A stretch of DNA of 64,000 bases from Bacteroidaceae bacterium (GCA_017458585.1 JAFTAJ010000029.1:1-64000); one strand, 5' to 3'. Shown: positions 21,791 through 31,008, counted from the stretch's first letter. Numbers and translations: made by a program. The notes: generated by a model not told the origin, from the letters alone.

Positions 21791-22420
21791 ATGGCAAAGA
21801 AACTAAATACGAACTCGAATCTGTATATCATCATCTATGCTGCGCTGATGGTGGTGATTGTAGCGTTTCTGCTAGCGTTTGTGAGCAAGGCGCTGCAGAA
21901 GAAGAGCGATGCCAATGTGGCAATCGACAAGAAGGCGCAGATACTGGCATCGCTGAATCTTCGCAACATCGACAAGGACCAAGTGGAGGCGAAATACGCC
22001 GAAGTGGTATTGAAAGAAGATGTCAGCGGCAAAACACCTATATATATATGTAAGGTGGAGGGCCAGACGAAATATGTGGTGCCGGTGAGCGGCATGGGCC
22101 TATGGGGCGGTATCTGGGGATACGTCGGTGTGAACGAGGACCGCAACACGGTGTATGGCGCCTACTTCTCTCACCAGAGCGAGACGGCAGGATTGGGCGC
22201 CCTGATTGCCGACCAACCCTTCCAGGATCAGTTCAAGGGCAAGAAAATCTTCGGGGAGAACGGCGAAGTGGCTCTCTCGGTGGTGAAGGTGGGCAAGAAG
22301 GTTGACGGGCTAAGCGACGACAGTCGTTGCGACGCTATCACTGGTGCCACGCTGACCTCCGACGGAGTGGATCAGATGCTGAAGGACTGCCTTGGAAAGA
22401 TTGAAGAATTGAAAGATTGA
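21791..22420 (+). CDS. nqrC: Na+-translocating NADH:quinone reductase subunit C
   Basis: This 209-residue protein has one N-terminal membrane helix (LYIIIYAALMVVIVAFLLAF) and a periplasmic FMN-binding domain ending ITGATLTS (183-190), with T187 the expected FMN attachment site. FMN is transferred by an ApbE-type enzyme, not seen in the window. The last residues (KIEELKD) and the stop codon fall in a ttgaagaattgaa simple repeat, so the C-terminus seems to have been rewritten by the repeat. Confidence 0.96.
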   Translation: MAKKLNTNSNLYIIIYAALMVVIVAFLLAFVSKALQKKSDANVAIDKKAQILASLNLRNIDKDQVEAKYAEVVLKEDVSGKTPIYICKVEGQTKYVVPVSGMGLWGGIWGYVGVNEDRNTVYGAYFSHQSETAGLGALIADQPFQDQFKGKKIFGENGEVALSVVKVGKKVDGLSDDSRCDAITGATLTSDGVDQMLKDCLGKIEELKD

Positions 22421-22462
22421 AGAATTTAATACCGAACATTAGTAAAATAACAAATAGTTTCC

Positions 22463-23092
22463 ATGGGTTTCTTATCAAAACAAAATAAGGCGGCTCTGAC
22501 GGAGCCTCTCAATCTGAACAATCCCATCGTGGCGCAGGTGCTGGGCATCTGCTCAGCACTGGCGGTGACATCGCAGCTGAAGCCTGCCATAGTGATGGGT
22601 CTGTCGGTGACTATCATCACCGCGATGGCCAATGTGGTCATCTCGCTGCTACGCAAGACCATCCCCAATCGCATCCGCATCATCGTGCAGTTGGTGGTGG
22701 TGGCTGCGCTGGTGACTATCGTGAGTATGGTGCTCAAGGCGTACCTCTACGATGTGAGTGTGCAGTTGTCGGTGTATGTGGGACTGATTATCACTAACTG
22801 TATCCTAATGGGTCGTCTGGAGGCATTCGCCATGCAGAACAAGGTGCTACCATCGTTGCTCGACGGCATAGGCAACGGCCTCGGTTATGCTTGGATACTG
22901 GTGGTGGTAGCCTTCTTCCGCGAGTTGCTAGGCAACGGCACATTGCTGGGCTATACGGTGATTCCGCAGAGCTTCTACGACATGGGCTACCAGAACAACG
23001 GTATGATGACGATGCCTGCCATGGCTCTAATCATAGTGGGTTGTGTGATATGGGCAAACATTGCATACAACAATAGGAAGCAGAAAAATTGA
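22463..23092 (+). CDS. nqrD: Na+-translocating NADH:quinone reductase subunit D
   Basis: This 209-residue integral membrane subunit of the NqrD/RnfA-RnfE type has about six helices. Conserved segments include NNPIVAQVLGICSALAVT, LIITNCILMGRLEAFAMQNK and FFRELLGNGTLLG. It forms part of the sodium channel with NqrE. A short ttgaagaattgaaga repeat follows its stop. Confidence 0.96.
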   Translation: MGFLSKQNKAALTEPLNLNNPIVAQVLGICSALAVTSQLKPAIVMGLSVTIITAMANVVISLLRKTIPNRIRIIVQLVVVAALVTIVSMVLKAYLYDVSVQLSVYVGLIITNCILMGRLEAFAMQNKVLPSLLDGIGNGLGYAWILVVVAFFRELLGNGTLLGYTVIPQSFYDMGYQNNGMMTMPAMALIIVGCVIWANIAYNNRKQKN

Positions 23093-23124
23093 AGAATTGA
23101 AGAACTTAAAAGAATAAGAGATAT

Positions 23125-23748
23125 ATGGAACACCTTACAAGCTTATTCGTTCGGTCCATCTTTGTGGACAACATGATATTCGCTTTTTTCCTCGGCATGT
23201 GCTCCTACCTTGCCGTGAGCAAGAGCGTCAAGACGGCATTCGGCCTCGGCATTGCTGTGACATTTGTGCTGCTGATTACAGTGCCCGTCGATTGGCTGCT
23301 GCAAACAAAGGTACTGTCGGAGGACGGCATTCTAGGCATTGACCTGAGCTACCTCTCCTTTATCTTGTTCATAGCCGTGATCGCGGCGATGGTGCAGCTG
23401 GTGGAGATGGTGGTAGAGCGCTTCAGTCCGTCGCTATACAACGCTCTGGGTATCTTCCTGCCGCTGATAGCCGTGAACTGCGCCATCATGGGTGCGAGCC
23501 TGTTTATGCAACAGCGCATCAACCTCGACCCTGCCAACACACAATATATCGGCAGTATCTGGGACTGCATTGCATACGCTCTGGGCAGTGGCATCGGCTG
23601 GCTGCTGGCCATCGTCAGCCTTGCCGCAATACGCGAAAAGATGGCATACACCGATGTGCCCCGCAGTCTGCGTGGACTTGGCATCACCTTCATCACAGTG
23701 GGGCTGATGGCAATTGCGTTTATGTGCTTCAGTGGAATGAAGATTTAA
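23125..23748 (+). CDS. nqrE: Na+-translocating NADH:quinone reductase subunit E
   Basis: This 207-residue integral membrane subunit is homologous to NqrD. Typical stretches are [49 protein letters not shown] and [22 protein letters not shown]. It sits in the operon 32 bases after nqrD and 31 before nqrF. Confidence 0.96.
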   Translation: MEHLTSLFVRSIFVDNMIFAFFLGMCSYLAVSKSVKTAFGLGIAVTFVLLITVPVDWLLQTKVLSEDGILGIDLSYLSFILFIAVIAAMVQLVEMVVERFSPSLYNALGIFLPLIAVNCAIMGASLFMQQRINLDPANTQYIGSIWDCIAYALGSGIGWLLAIVSLAAIREKMAYTDVPRSLRGLGITFITVGLMAIAFMCFSGMKI

Positions 23749-23779
23749 TTGAACATTAACTTTCGAACTAACATAAATC

Positions 23780-25051
23780 ATGGATTTTAGCTTTATACTT
23801 GCAAGCATCGGAGTTTTCCTTGCTATAATTATCTTGCTCGTAATCGTGCTGCTCGTGGCAAAAAAGTATCTGTCGCCGAGCGGCAACGTGATCATAACCA
23901 TCAATGACAAGGACACGCACTCTGTGCCGCAAGGCAGCAGTCTGCTCTCCACGCTTGCCGACAGCGGAGTGTATCTGGCCTCGGCATGCGGCGGCAAGGG
24001 AAGTTGCGGACAATGCAAGTGCCAAGTGGTGGAAGGCGGCGGCGAAATACTCGACTCTGAGAAAGGCCAGTTTACCCGCAAGCAGATAAAGGACCACTGG
24101 CGCCTGAGCTGCCAATGCAAGGTGAAGGGCGACCTGAAGATAAAGGTGCCCGAGAGTGTGCTTGGCGTGAAAGAATATGAGTGTACGGTGGTGAGCAATA
24201 AGAACGTAGCCACGTTTATTAAAGAGTTCATTGTGGCACTGCCCGAAGGTGCGCACATGGACTTTGTGCCCGGCTCATACGCCCAGATACGCATACCTAA
24301 ATATGAGATGGACTACGACAAGGACATCGACAAAGACTCCATCGGAGCCGAGTATCTGCCGTCGTGGGAGAAGTTCGGACTCTTCGACCTCAAGTGCCGC
24401 AACACCGAGCCGACCATACGTGCCTACTCCATGGCCAACTACCCCGCCGAGGGCGACCGCTTTATGCTGACCGTGCGCATAGCCACTCCGCCTATGAAGC
24501 CCAAGCCACAGGTGGGATTTATGGATGTGATGCCGGGCATCGCCTCCAGCTACATCTTCACCCTCAAGCCGGGCGACAAGGTGCTGATGAGCGGTCCGTT
24601 CGGCGACTTCCACCCCATCTTCGACTCTAAGAAGGAGATGATTTGGGTAGGCGGTGGTGCCGGTATGGCTCCGCTGAGAGCACAGATAATGCACATGACC
24701 AAGACGCTGCACACCACGGACCGCGAGATGCACTATTTCTATGGAGCGCGTGCCCTCAACGAAGTGTTCTATCTCAATGACTTCCACGAGTTGGAGAAGG
24801 AGTATCCCAACTTCCACTTCCATCTGGCTCTAGATCGCCCCGACCCCGTTGCCGACGAGGCAGGCGTGGCCTACACGGCGGGATTTGTGCATCAGGTGAT
24901 GTATGAGACATATCTCAAGGACCATGACGCCCCCGAAGATATAGAATACTACATGTGCGGCCCAGGCCCTATGAGCAAGGCCGTGGTGGGAATGCTCACC
25001 GACCTCGGAGTAGAGCCCGAGAGCATTATGTATGACGACTTCGGAGGATAG
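23780..25051 (+). CDS. nqrF: Na+-translocating NADH:quinone reductase subunit F (NADH dehydrogenase)
   Basis: This 423-residue electron-entry subunit has an N-terminal membrane helix (about 5-27) and a [2Fe-2S] ferredoxin domain with C70, C76, C79 and C111. The FAD-binding motif RAYSMANYP and the NADH-binding GGGAGMAPLRAQI follow, with the terminal FGG usual in this reductase family. It oxidises NADH and passes electrons to the flavins of NqrC and NqrB. It is the last gene of the operon; simple repeats follow. Confidence 0.97.
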   Translation: MDFSFILASIGVFLAIIILLVIVLLVAKKYLSPSGNVIITINDKDTHSVPQGSSLLSTLADSGVYLASACGGKGSCGQCKCQVVEGGGEILDSEKGQFTRKQIKDHWRLSCQCKVKGDLKIKVPESVLGVKEYECTVVSNKNVATFIKEFIVALPEGAHMDFVPGSYAQIRIPKYEMDYDKDIDKDSIGAEYLPSWEKFGLFDLKCRNTEPTIRAYSMANYPAEGDRFMLTVRIATPPMKPKPQVGFMDVMPGIASSYIFTLKPGDKVLMSGPFGDFHPIFDSKKEMIWVGGGAGMAPLRAQIMHMTKTLHTTDREMHYFYGARALNEVFYLNDFHELEKEYPNFHFHLALDRPDPVADEAGVAYTAGFVHQVMYETYLKDHDAPEDIEYYMCGPGPMSKAVVGMLTDLGVEPESIMYDDFGG

Positions 25052-25054
25052 AGT

Positions 25055-25120
25055 ATTTATATGTGAGATGTGAAATGTGAGATGTGAGATGTGAAACGTG
25101 AAATTTGAAATTTGAGATTT
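25055..25120. repeat. gtgagatgtgaaatgtg simple repeats between nqrF and the CotH gene
   Basis: Tandem, imperfect gtgagat/gtgaaat units. They are the reverse-strand version of the acatctcacat repeats at 58098-58130 and 61976-62070, and they run into the 5' end of the following gene. Confidence 0.75.
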
Positions 25121-25134
25121 TAATTATTAGAATC

Positions 25135-28100
25135 GTGAAATTGTCAAATATAAAACTATTGTTTTGCACTACCCTATTCTTGCTATTGTCAGGTAGCGCA
25201 ATGGGCGATGAACTCAATGAGGGATATTATCGTATTGTGTCTGCCGGCAACGGCACAGGCTACTACTCTGGCGACACTCCGCCCGACGTAAACCGCAACT
25301 ACGAGGGCAAGGTAGCATGGTACAACGACGAGGGACTGGTGCGCTGGGCCGACTACGATGCCAACGACTACAGCATGATATACAAGCTGGTTAAGGATGG
25401 TGACAATTGGTTTATCTTTAACCTGCGCGACCAGAGCTATGTGGACAAAGGTACCAAGAGCTACGGCGACAAGGTGAGCACCAGCAAGACACCCGTGGCA
25501 CAGAAGATACTACCCTCCGACGTGGAAGGCAAGTGGATAGTGATGAACGCCGAAGCACGCTTTATCTACTCGATGACCAACAGCCACAACGGACTGGATG
25601 CCGAATATGCCGACCTCAGCGTGTGGGGAACACCCGAGGAGTGCGCGAAGTTTGGAGTGAATGTATGGTACTTCTCCCCAGTGAGCGAGGAGGTGGTAGA
25701 ATACATGAAAGACAATGATGTGCAGGGCGTAATCTCCTTTGGCCGTGACAGCGAGGCTCCCGTAGAGGGCAAGACATACATCATACGCAACGCCACCGAG
25801 GAGTTTTATATTACCTCGGCAGGAGGCATGACCAACATGCCATCGCCAGACCGCGACTTCTTCTGGCAGGTAGAGGCCAGCGGCAACACCGTGGACGGCT
25901 ACGACACCTACTACCTCAAATCGCTAGGTGGCAACGGCTACTGGCAACACGTGGACTACCTCGCCAAGACATGGGACAGCGGCGATCCCTACGACGCCTA
26001 CGACTGGTATGGATATGCAGGCATGAACGCCGAGTTTGGCGACAGAGAGACAGCCATGGAGGTAACCATACTGGCTGCCGGCAGCACCAACAACTGGCGT
26101 ACTCAGAATGCCACTGCAGGCTATGTACTGGCCATGAAGGATGTAGTGCACGGCAGCAAGAAAGACTATTACTACAAGTTGGGCCACCAGGACAATAACG
26201 TAGGTATGGAGCCGTGGAACGAAGGCGTGGGCTGGCTGTTCTACCCCGTCAACAATAGCGACGATGTCTATGCAGAGTTGCAGGGCATTATCGACACCTA
26301 CGGCAACATCGACACAGAGAGCCTTACCATCAGCGACGACCCCGGCTACTACAGCGCCGCAGCAATAGAGGCATACTCCACCGCCCTCGCTAACGCTATT
26401 GCCGCCCAACCCGGTGCACCGCGCAACAAGCTGCGCCAGCTCGGCAACGCCCTCAAGGCAGCCGCAGAGGCACTACAGGAGGCCAACCCCATACGCGAGG
26501 GATACTACTACATAGTGACTGCCGGCAACGGATGCGGATACTACTCGGGCAGCACGCCCCCCGATGTGAACTACAACTTTGAGCACCAGGCAGCCATGTA
26601 CAACGATGGCGAGCTAGTGTCGTGGAAGGCCTTCGACCCCAACGACTTCGAGCAGATATACCATTTCTATCCCGCCGACGACGGCACATGGTATGTGCAA
26701 TCGGCCCTCAACGGCACCTTCATCAACAAGGGACTCAAGACCTACAGCACCACTGTGGAAACCAGCATGCAGAAAGAGGCATCGCAGACCTTTGAGCTGG
26801 TGAGCCCGGGCAAGTTCACCATGAAGCCCACAGACAATCCGTATGTCTATTCCATGGCAGCCACCCACAATGGCTCCACCGCCGAAGAGGGCCACCTCAA
26901 TATCTGGGGCAGCTACTCGGAAGCCTGCAAGTTTGGAGTGAATGTGTGGTACATACAGACAGTGAGCGACGAGGTGATGGAGGATTTCGCCAAGACCGAT
27001 GCCGGACTCACCGCCCTGTGCAACGAATACAGCATCGCGGCAGACAATATGCCTACCGATGAGATGCCAGGCTATTACCACGCCGACAAGGTGCAGACCC
27101 TGCGCGACGTTATAGAGACAGCCAGAGCCAAGGCAGGCACAGAACTCACCGACGAAGAGAAAGCTGCCCTGCGCCAGCAACTGAGCGATGCCTACAACAA
27201 TGCCCAAGAAATACGGCCACTGACAGACGGCTACTACTACATAGTCAACAACTACAAAGCCTACAACACCACCTTTGCAGCATACCCCGCCATCTACACC
27301 ACCGCCCTCGACTACGGCAACGGCAAGACGGCATGCTACTACGAGACCTTCGATCCCGACAATGCCAACTTTATATATAAGGTAACAAAAACAGCAGGCG
27401 ACAACACCTTCAGCATACAGAATGCCTACACCCTGCGCTACCTCAACACCAGCAATGGCACCGGCAATGCCGGAGAAGTGCTCACCAGCACCGCCACCGC
27501 CATCAACGACCAGATAGCCAAGTGGCACTCCGTAGGCAAATACTGGATAGCCGACCAAGGTGCCCCCAACTTTGGCCACGCCATAGCCACCCCCGCAGCT
27601 ATCAACAAGCGTACCCTGGTAGTCAGCGCCACCACCTATGACGAGACGGTAGCCGCAGACCTTGCCGGCTACAACACATGGTCGCTGCTGCCACTGAGCG
27701 AGAGCCAGGCCAACGAGATAATAGCTGCACAGAAGAACAAAGACCTCGCCGTAACCGCCGCCTACAACAGCCTGGTGGCATACACAGAGGAGATAGGCGA
27801 GCAGTACCAGATAATCATTGACGATGAAGGCGATACATACAACACCGAAGCCGTGATGATGCTGAAGACAAAGCGTAGCATCGCCAACAACTACATCAAC
27901 GTCCGTCCCTACGACATCACCACCACAGCCTCCGAGTATGAAAACATAGAGGCAGAGCTCAGACAAGCCTATAATGACGCCCTTACCATCAAGCCCGACA
28001 CCGTAGGCAACAAGCAGCTCACCGGCATACCCATGGGCGCCACCTCTGTGGACTACGACACCAACCAACCGTCCACCACTGCCAACCTGCCCGGCGATGC

Positions 28101-29916
28101 CTTTGACAATGACTACACCACCTGCTACGCCGCCTACGAACGCAGCACAGGATGGGTGGGCCTCGACCTTGGCAAGAAGTATATCATACAAAAGATAGCA
28201 TACGCCCCCAGAGCATCGTGGGCCAAGAGGATGGTGCTCGGCATGTTTGAAGGAGCCAACAAAGAGGACTTCAGCGACGCCATACCATTCTATATGATTA
28301 GGCAGGAGCCCGAATACAACACACTCACCACCGACACCGTGGTCTGCAGTCGTGGATTCCGCTATGTGCGCTATGTAGGCCCCAACGAATCGCGCTGCAA
28401 CATCAGCGAGCTGCGCTTCTACGGCAAGCCAGGCTCCGGCGACGACAGCCAGTTGTTCCAACTCACCAACCTGCCGCTGGTAGTGATGCGCACCGAGGCC
28501 AATATAGCCGAGATAACATCAAAGACAACCTGGCTGCCAGGCATCGTCAATATCATCTATGACGAAGGCACAGCCCTCAAGTCCGACAGCATGACAGTGC
28601 GTGGTCGCGGCAACGGCAGCTGGTCGTTCTCGAAGAAGCCCTACAAGATAAAGCTCGCCAACAAGAGCCACCTGCTCAATATGCCAGCCAAGGCCAAAGA
28701 GTGGACACTCATCAACAACTATGGCGACAAGACCCTCATACGCAACAACGTGGCCTTTGAGATCAGCCGTATCTTCGAGATGGACTACACACCCGCCTGC
28801 ACCCTTGTGGACGTAATCTTCAACGGCCAGTATAAGGGCAGCTACCAACTCTGCGACCAGGTGGAAGTGAATAAAGACCGCGTGAACATCACCAAGATGA
28901 CCACCGACGACAATGAGGGTGAGGCCGTGACAGGAGGATATCTCATAGAGATGGATGCCTACTCCGGCAGTGAGCCCAAGCGGTTCTCGTCCAATCCCTA
29001 CAACATTCCCGTCACCATACACTATCCCAAGCACGACGAGATAACCGACGAGCAATACAACTACATACACGAAGCATTCAACGACATGTGCTCCCGCGTG
29101 ATGTCACTCGACTACAAGTCGGAGACCGACGGCTACCCAGCAGTACTGGACCAGACCACATGGCTCAAATACTTCCTCATAGCAGAGCTCAGCGGCAATA
29201 CCGACAGCTATTGGAGCGTGTATCTCACCAAGGACCGCAACGACAAGTTCCGCGTATCACCCATCTGGGACTTCGACCTCGCGTTCGACAACGACCAGCG
29301 CACCCATCCCATACTCACTATGACCAGCTACCTCAGCTTCAGCTCCAAGTCTTCGGCAGCCACCGGAGTCAGGAGTTTCAATCGCAGGATAGTGGAGAGT
29401 TGTCCTGAAGAGCTGAAAGAAATATGGTCGTGGTATCGCTACAACGGCAACCTCACGCCCGACCGCATGCACGAAGTCATTGACAGTCTTGCATTAGAGA
29501 ACGACCAGTCGCAAGAGCTCAACTATATCCGTTGGGACATCCTCAACACACGCACTCAGCAACAATACACCACCCGCGGCTCCTACCAGGCCGAGGTGGA
29601 TTATATCTTCGAGTATCTGGGCGACCGCATATCATGGATGGACAATATGGTTGGCCTGGAAGAGCCGGCAGGCATCCACAACACCCAGATTGACAATGAG
29701 CCTCACGGCGGCATCCACGGCCACGACGGTTATCTGCTGGTCCGCGGCTTCAGCGACGGCTCCATCGTCAGGATATACACACCGGGCGGCACACTCGTAA
29801 CCAGTGCCACCATCCAGGGCTTCGACAATCGTTACGACCTGCCGAGCGGCATATACATTGTGCGAGTTACAGACCACAATGGCCGTAGCACAGCGCAGAA
29901 AGTGGCGGTAGAATAA
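25135..29916 (+). CDS. Giant secreted CotH-family protein with T9SS C-terminal signal
   Basis: About 1593 residues. I place the start at GTG 25135 because it gives a normal signal peptide (MKLSNIKLLFCTTLFLLLSGSAMG); TTG 25105 lies in repeats and the first in-frame ATG (25201) would remove the signal. Three related beta domains begin EGYYRIVSAGNGTGYYSG (about 27-198), EGYYYIVTAGNGCGYYSG (about 452-622) and DGYYYIVNNY (about 695-850). A discoidin-like (F5/8 type C) domain spans about 960-1100 (FDNDYTTCYAAYERSTGWVGLDLG). A CotH domain spans about 1110-1500 (MTVRGRGNGSWSFSKKPYKIKL, NNYGDKTLIRNNVAFEI, SPIWDFDLAFDND). A C-terminal sorting domain (VRIYTPGGTLV...LPSGIYIVRV) implies export by the type IX system and surface anchoring. 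CotH domains resemble atypical protein kinases; the substrate here is unknown. Confidence 0.85.
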   Translation: MKLSNIKLLFCTTLFLLLSGSAMGDELNEGYYRIVSAGNGTGYYSGDTPPDVNRNYEGKVAWYNDEGLVRWADYDANDYSMIYKLVKDGDNWFIFNLRDQSYVDKGTKSYGDKVSTSKTPVAQKILPSDVEGKWIVMNAEARFIYSMTNSHNGLDAEYADLSVWGTPEECAKFGVNVWYFSPVSEEVVEYMKDNDVQGVISFGRDSEAPVEGKTYIIRNATEEFYITSAGGMTNMPSPDRDFFWQVEASGNTVDGYDTYYLKSLGGNGYWQHVDYLAKTWDSGDPYDAYDWYGYAGMNAEFGDRETAMEVTILAAGSTNNWRTQNATAGYVLAMKDVVHGSKKDYYYKLGHQDNNVGMEPWNEGVGWLFYPVNNSDDVYAELQGIIDTYGNIDTESLTISDDPGYYSAAAIEAYSTALANAIAAQPGAPRNKLRQLGNALKAAAEALQEANPIREGYYYIVTAGNGCGYYSGSTPPDVNYNFEHQAAMYNDGELVSWKAFDPNDFEQIYHFYPADDGTWYVQSALNGTFINKGLKTYSTTVETSMQKEASQTFELVSPGKFTMKPTDNPYVYSMAATHNGSTAEEGHLNIWGSYSEACKFGVNVWYIQTVSDEVMEDFAKTDAGLTALCNEYSIAADNMPTDEMPGYYHADKVQTLRDVIETARAKAGTELTDEEKAALRQQLSDAYNNAQEIRPLTDGYYYIVNNYKAYNTTFAAYPAIYTTALDYGNGKTACYYETFDPDNANFIYKVTKTAGDNTFSIQNAYTLRYLNTSNGTGNAGEVLTSTATAINDQIAKWHSVGKYWIADQGAPNFGHAIATPAAINKRTLVVSATTYDETVAADLAGYNTWSLLPLSESQANEIIAAQKNKDLAVTAAYNSLVAYTEEIGEQYQIIIDDEGDTYNTEAVMMLKTKRSIANNYINVRPYDITTTASEYENIEAELRQAYNDALTIKPDTVGNKQLTGIPMGATSVDYDTNQPSTTANLPGDAFDNDYTTCYAAYERSTGWVGLDLGKKYIIQKIAYAPRASWAKRMVLGMFEGANKEDFSDAIPFYMIRQEPEYNTLTTDTVVCSRGFRYVRYVGPNESRCNISELRFYGKPGSGDDSQLFQLTNLPLVVMRTEANIAEITSKTTWLPGIVNIIYDEGTALKSDSMTVRGRGNGSWSFSKKPYKIKLANKSHLLNMPAKAKEWTLINNYGDKTLIRNNVAFEISRIFEMDYTPACTLVDVIFNGQYKGSYQLCDQVEVNKDRVNITKMTTDDNEGEAVTGGYLIEMDAYSGSEPKRFSSNPYNIPVTIHYPKHDEITDEQYNYIHEAFNDMCSRVMSLDYKSETDGYPAVLDQTTWLKYFLIAELSGNTDSYWSVYLTKDRNDKFRVSPIWDFDLAFDNDQRTHPILTMTSYLSFSSKSSAATGVRSFNRRIVESCPEELKEIWSWYRYNGNLTPDRMHEVIDSLALENDQSQELNYIRWDILNTRTQQQYTTRGSYQAEVDYIFEYLGDRISWMDNMVGLEEPAGIHNTQIDNEPHGGIHGHDGYLLVRGFSDGSIVRIYTPGGTLVTSATIQGFDNRYDLPSGIYIVRVTDHNGRSTAQKVAVE

Positions 29917-29955
29917 CAAAAAATCCTCTGAAAGGAAAAAAAGTCTGCCTTTTTC

Positions 29956-29986
29956 TTGGGCGGTAACAAAATAAGTATTACTTTTG
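29956..29986 (+). promoter_or_regulatory. tRNA-Val promoter (TTG - 20 bases - TACTTTTG)
   Basis: TACTTTTG at 29979-29986 matches the -7 element, with TTG at 29956-29958 twenty bases upstream as the -33 element. The tRNA begins 20 bases after the -7 element. Confidence 0.75.
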
Positions 29987-30006
29987 CACCGTCTTTTGAA
30001 AGCAAC

Positions 30007-30081
30007 GGGCGCTTAGCGCAGCTGGTTCAGAGCATCTGCCTTACAAGCAGAGGGTCGGCGGTTCGAATCCGTCAGCGCCCA
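30007..30081 (+). tRNA. tRNA-Val (anticodon TAC)
   Basis: Cloverleaf with acceptor GGGCGCT/AGCGCCC, anticodon stem TCTGC/GCAGA and loop CTTACAA (anticodon TAC), T arm GGCGG...CCGTC with loop TTCGAAT, and discriminator A. CCA is not encoded. Confidence 0.96.
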
Positions 30082-30114
30082 CAAACAACATTCCCTTTCA
30101 TAAAGATTATTACG

Positions 30115-30148
30115 AAGGTATCCACTCGTGAGAGTCGATACCTTTTTT
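30115..30148 (+). terminator. Intrinsic terminator after tRNA-Val
   Basis: Stem aaggtatc (30115-30122) pairs with gatacctt (30137-30144), extended by ACTC/GAGT across one mismatch, and runs into a T tract. Confidence 0.8.
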
Positions 30149-30164
30149 AGTTTGCCCTTATAAC

Positions 30165-30211
30165 TCTCCCCCTAAGCTAGGGGGAGTCCCCGGAGGGGGA
30201 GGGGGTGTGTC
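30165..30211. repeat. Palindromic element between tRNA-Val and tRNA-Met
   Basis: Core ctccccctaagctaggggga, then gtccccggagggggaggggg and tgtgtc. It is followed at about 30238-30277 by a related ccccttccc/gggaagggg block. No gene in 30149-30292. Confidence 0.8.
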
Positions 30212-30292
30212 AAGGGAGGGTCTATGGAAAACAAAAACCCCTTCCCATTGAGGGGAAGGGGATAGGGGATGGGGTATTTCTTTTCCCTTTGG

Positions 30293-30366
30293 TAGCGAGA
30301 GTGGGCCATGATCCCACGACCTCCGGATTATGAATCCGACGCTCTAACCAACTGAGCTATCTCGCC
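30293..30366 (-). tRNA. tRNA-Met (anticodon CAT) with atypical T loop
   Basis: The reverse strand gives acceptor GGCGAGA/TCTCGCT, D arm GCTC/GAGC, anticodon stem TCGGA/TCCGG with loop TTCATAA (anticodon CAT), and T stem GTGGG/CCCAC. The T loop reads ATCATGG instead of TTCRANN. CCA follows at 30292-30290 and is encoded. The 5' end and the 1-72 pairing fit an elongator rather than an initiator; a lysidine-modified tRNA-Ile cannot be excluded. Confidence 0.88.
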
Positions 30367-30398
30367 AACAAGCAATCGCGTCATCGCTTTTGCGGGTG

Positions 30399-30429
30399 CA
30401 AAATTAGCACATCTTTTTCGTCTGACAAA
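30399..30429 (-). promoter_or_regulatory. tRNA-Met promoter (TTTG - 19 bases - TAATTTTG)
   Basis: On the minus strand the -7 element TAATTTTG occupies 30406-30399 and TTTG occupies 30429-30426, a 19-base spacer. Confidence 0.75.
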
Positions 30430-30477
30430 ATAAAAGACAAAAAAAATCTCTACTCTGCCATAGAAAGGCCGTACTCA

Positions 30478-30585
30478 TTTCACAGAAGTCAGAACTCACG
30501 CCGCGTAATTCCCAGCTCTTTTCACAGAAGTCAGAGCTCACGCCGCGTAATTCCCAGCTCTTTTCACAGAACTCAGAACTCCGAC
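30478..30585. repeat. 42-bp tandem repeats (about 2.5 copies)
   Basis: The motif cacagaa.tcaga recurs at 30481, 30523 and 30565, exactly 42 bases apart, with near-identical intervening sequence (cgccgcgtaattcccagctc). 42 is twice the 21-base unit of the adjacent array. The minus-strand reading is open, but I see no start or homology to support a gene. Confidence 0.9.
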
Positions 30586-30608
30586 AGACAATCTCCGATC
30601 TCGCGTCC

Positions 30609-30818
30609 ACGAGAACGGACTTAGTTCACACGAGAACGGACTTAGTTCACACGAGAACGGATTTAGTTTGCGCGAGAAAAGGCTTAGATATTTTAAGAGT
30701 AGGGATATTTTTCATGAGATTAGGAGGGGTCTGAACGCGCACGCGATTAGTTCCAACGCGCACGCGATTAGTTTTGACGCGCACGCGATTAGTTTTGACG
30801 AAGTCGCGGTTAGTTTAC
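30609..30818. repeat. Ten phased 21-bp tandem units
   Basis: Units start at 30609, 30630, 30651, 30672, 30693, 30714, 30735, 30756, 30777 and 30798. The first group has acgagaacgg..ttagtt; the last group has acgcgcacgcgattagtt; units five and six are degenerate but keep the phase exactly. Read on the plus strand the units give heptads TRTDLVH...TRTRLVL, interrupted by one stop in unit six. 21 bases is also two helical turns. Not CRISPR, because there are no spacers. The stretch 30819-31000 holds no gene. Confidence 0.9.
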
Positions 30819-31000
30819 ACACTCCCTGCCTGCACCACCCTTTTCCCCTCCTTGACAACAGGAATCGCGAGGAGAGGTTTTTTCTGTTATGCAGCACTGG
30901 GCACTACTGCCACAGGCCGCGTGGCAGTAAAAACAACGCATCTTCGCCCGCTATTTGCATTTTTTACGGCATAAGCAATACAACGTTGCGGAATTCTTCA

Positions 31001-31008
31001 TAACTTTG
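31001..31008 (+). promoter_or_regulatory. -7 promoter element TAACTTTG
   Basis: Exact TAnnTTTG match, followed by CACACAC, 61 bases before the start of the secreted protein at 31069. No clear -33 element. Confidence 0.55.

Noticed and set aside
26614..28461. 615-residue antisense ORF in the CotH gene
   Set aside because: A shadow of a GC-rich coding sequence; the plus-strand protein has clear domains and a signal peptide.
30404..30610. 68-residue minus-strand ORF with ELRGVSSDFCEKSW repeats
   Set aside because: It only reads through the 42-bp tandem repeats, and its end overlaps the tRNA-Met promoter; no homology or start signal supports it.
30609..30818. Possible CRISPR array
   Set aside because: Units are directly tandem with no unique spacers, and no cas genes are present.
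30668..31003. 111-residue plus-strand ORF with NAHAIS repeats
   Set aside because: It reads the 21-bp array in a different frame and runs into a promoter; low-complexity artefact.
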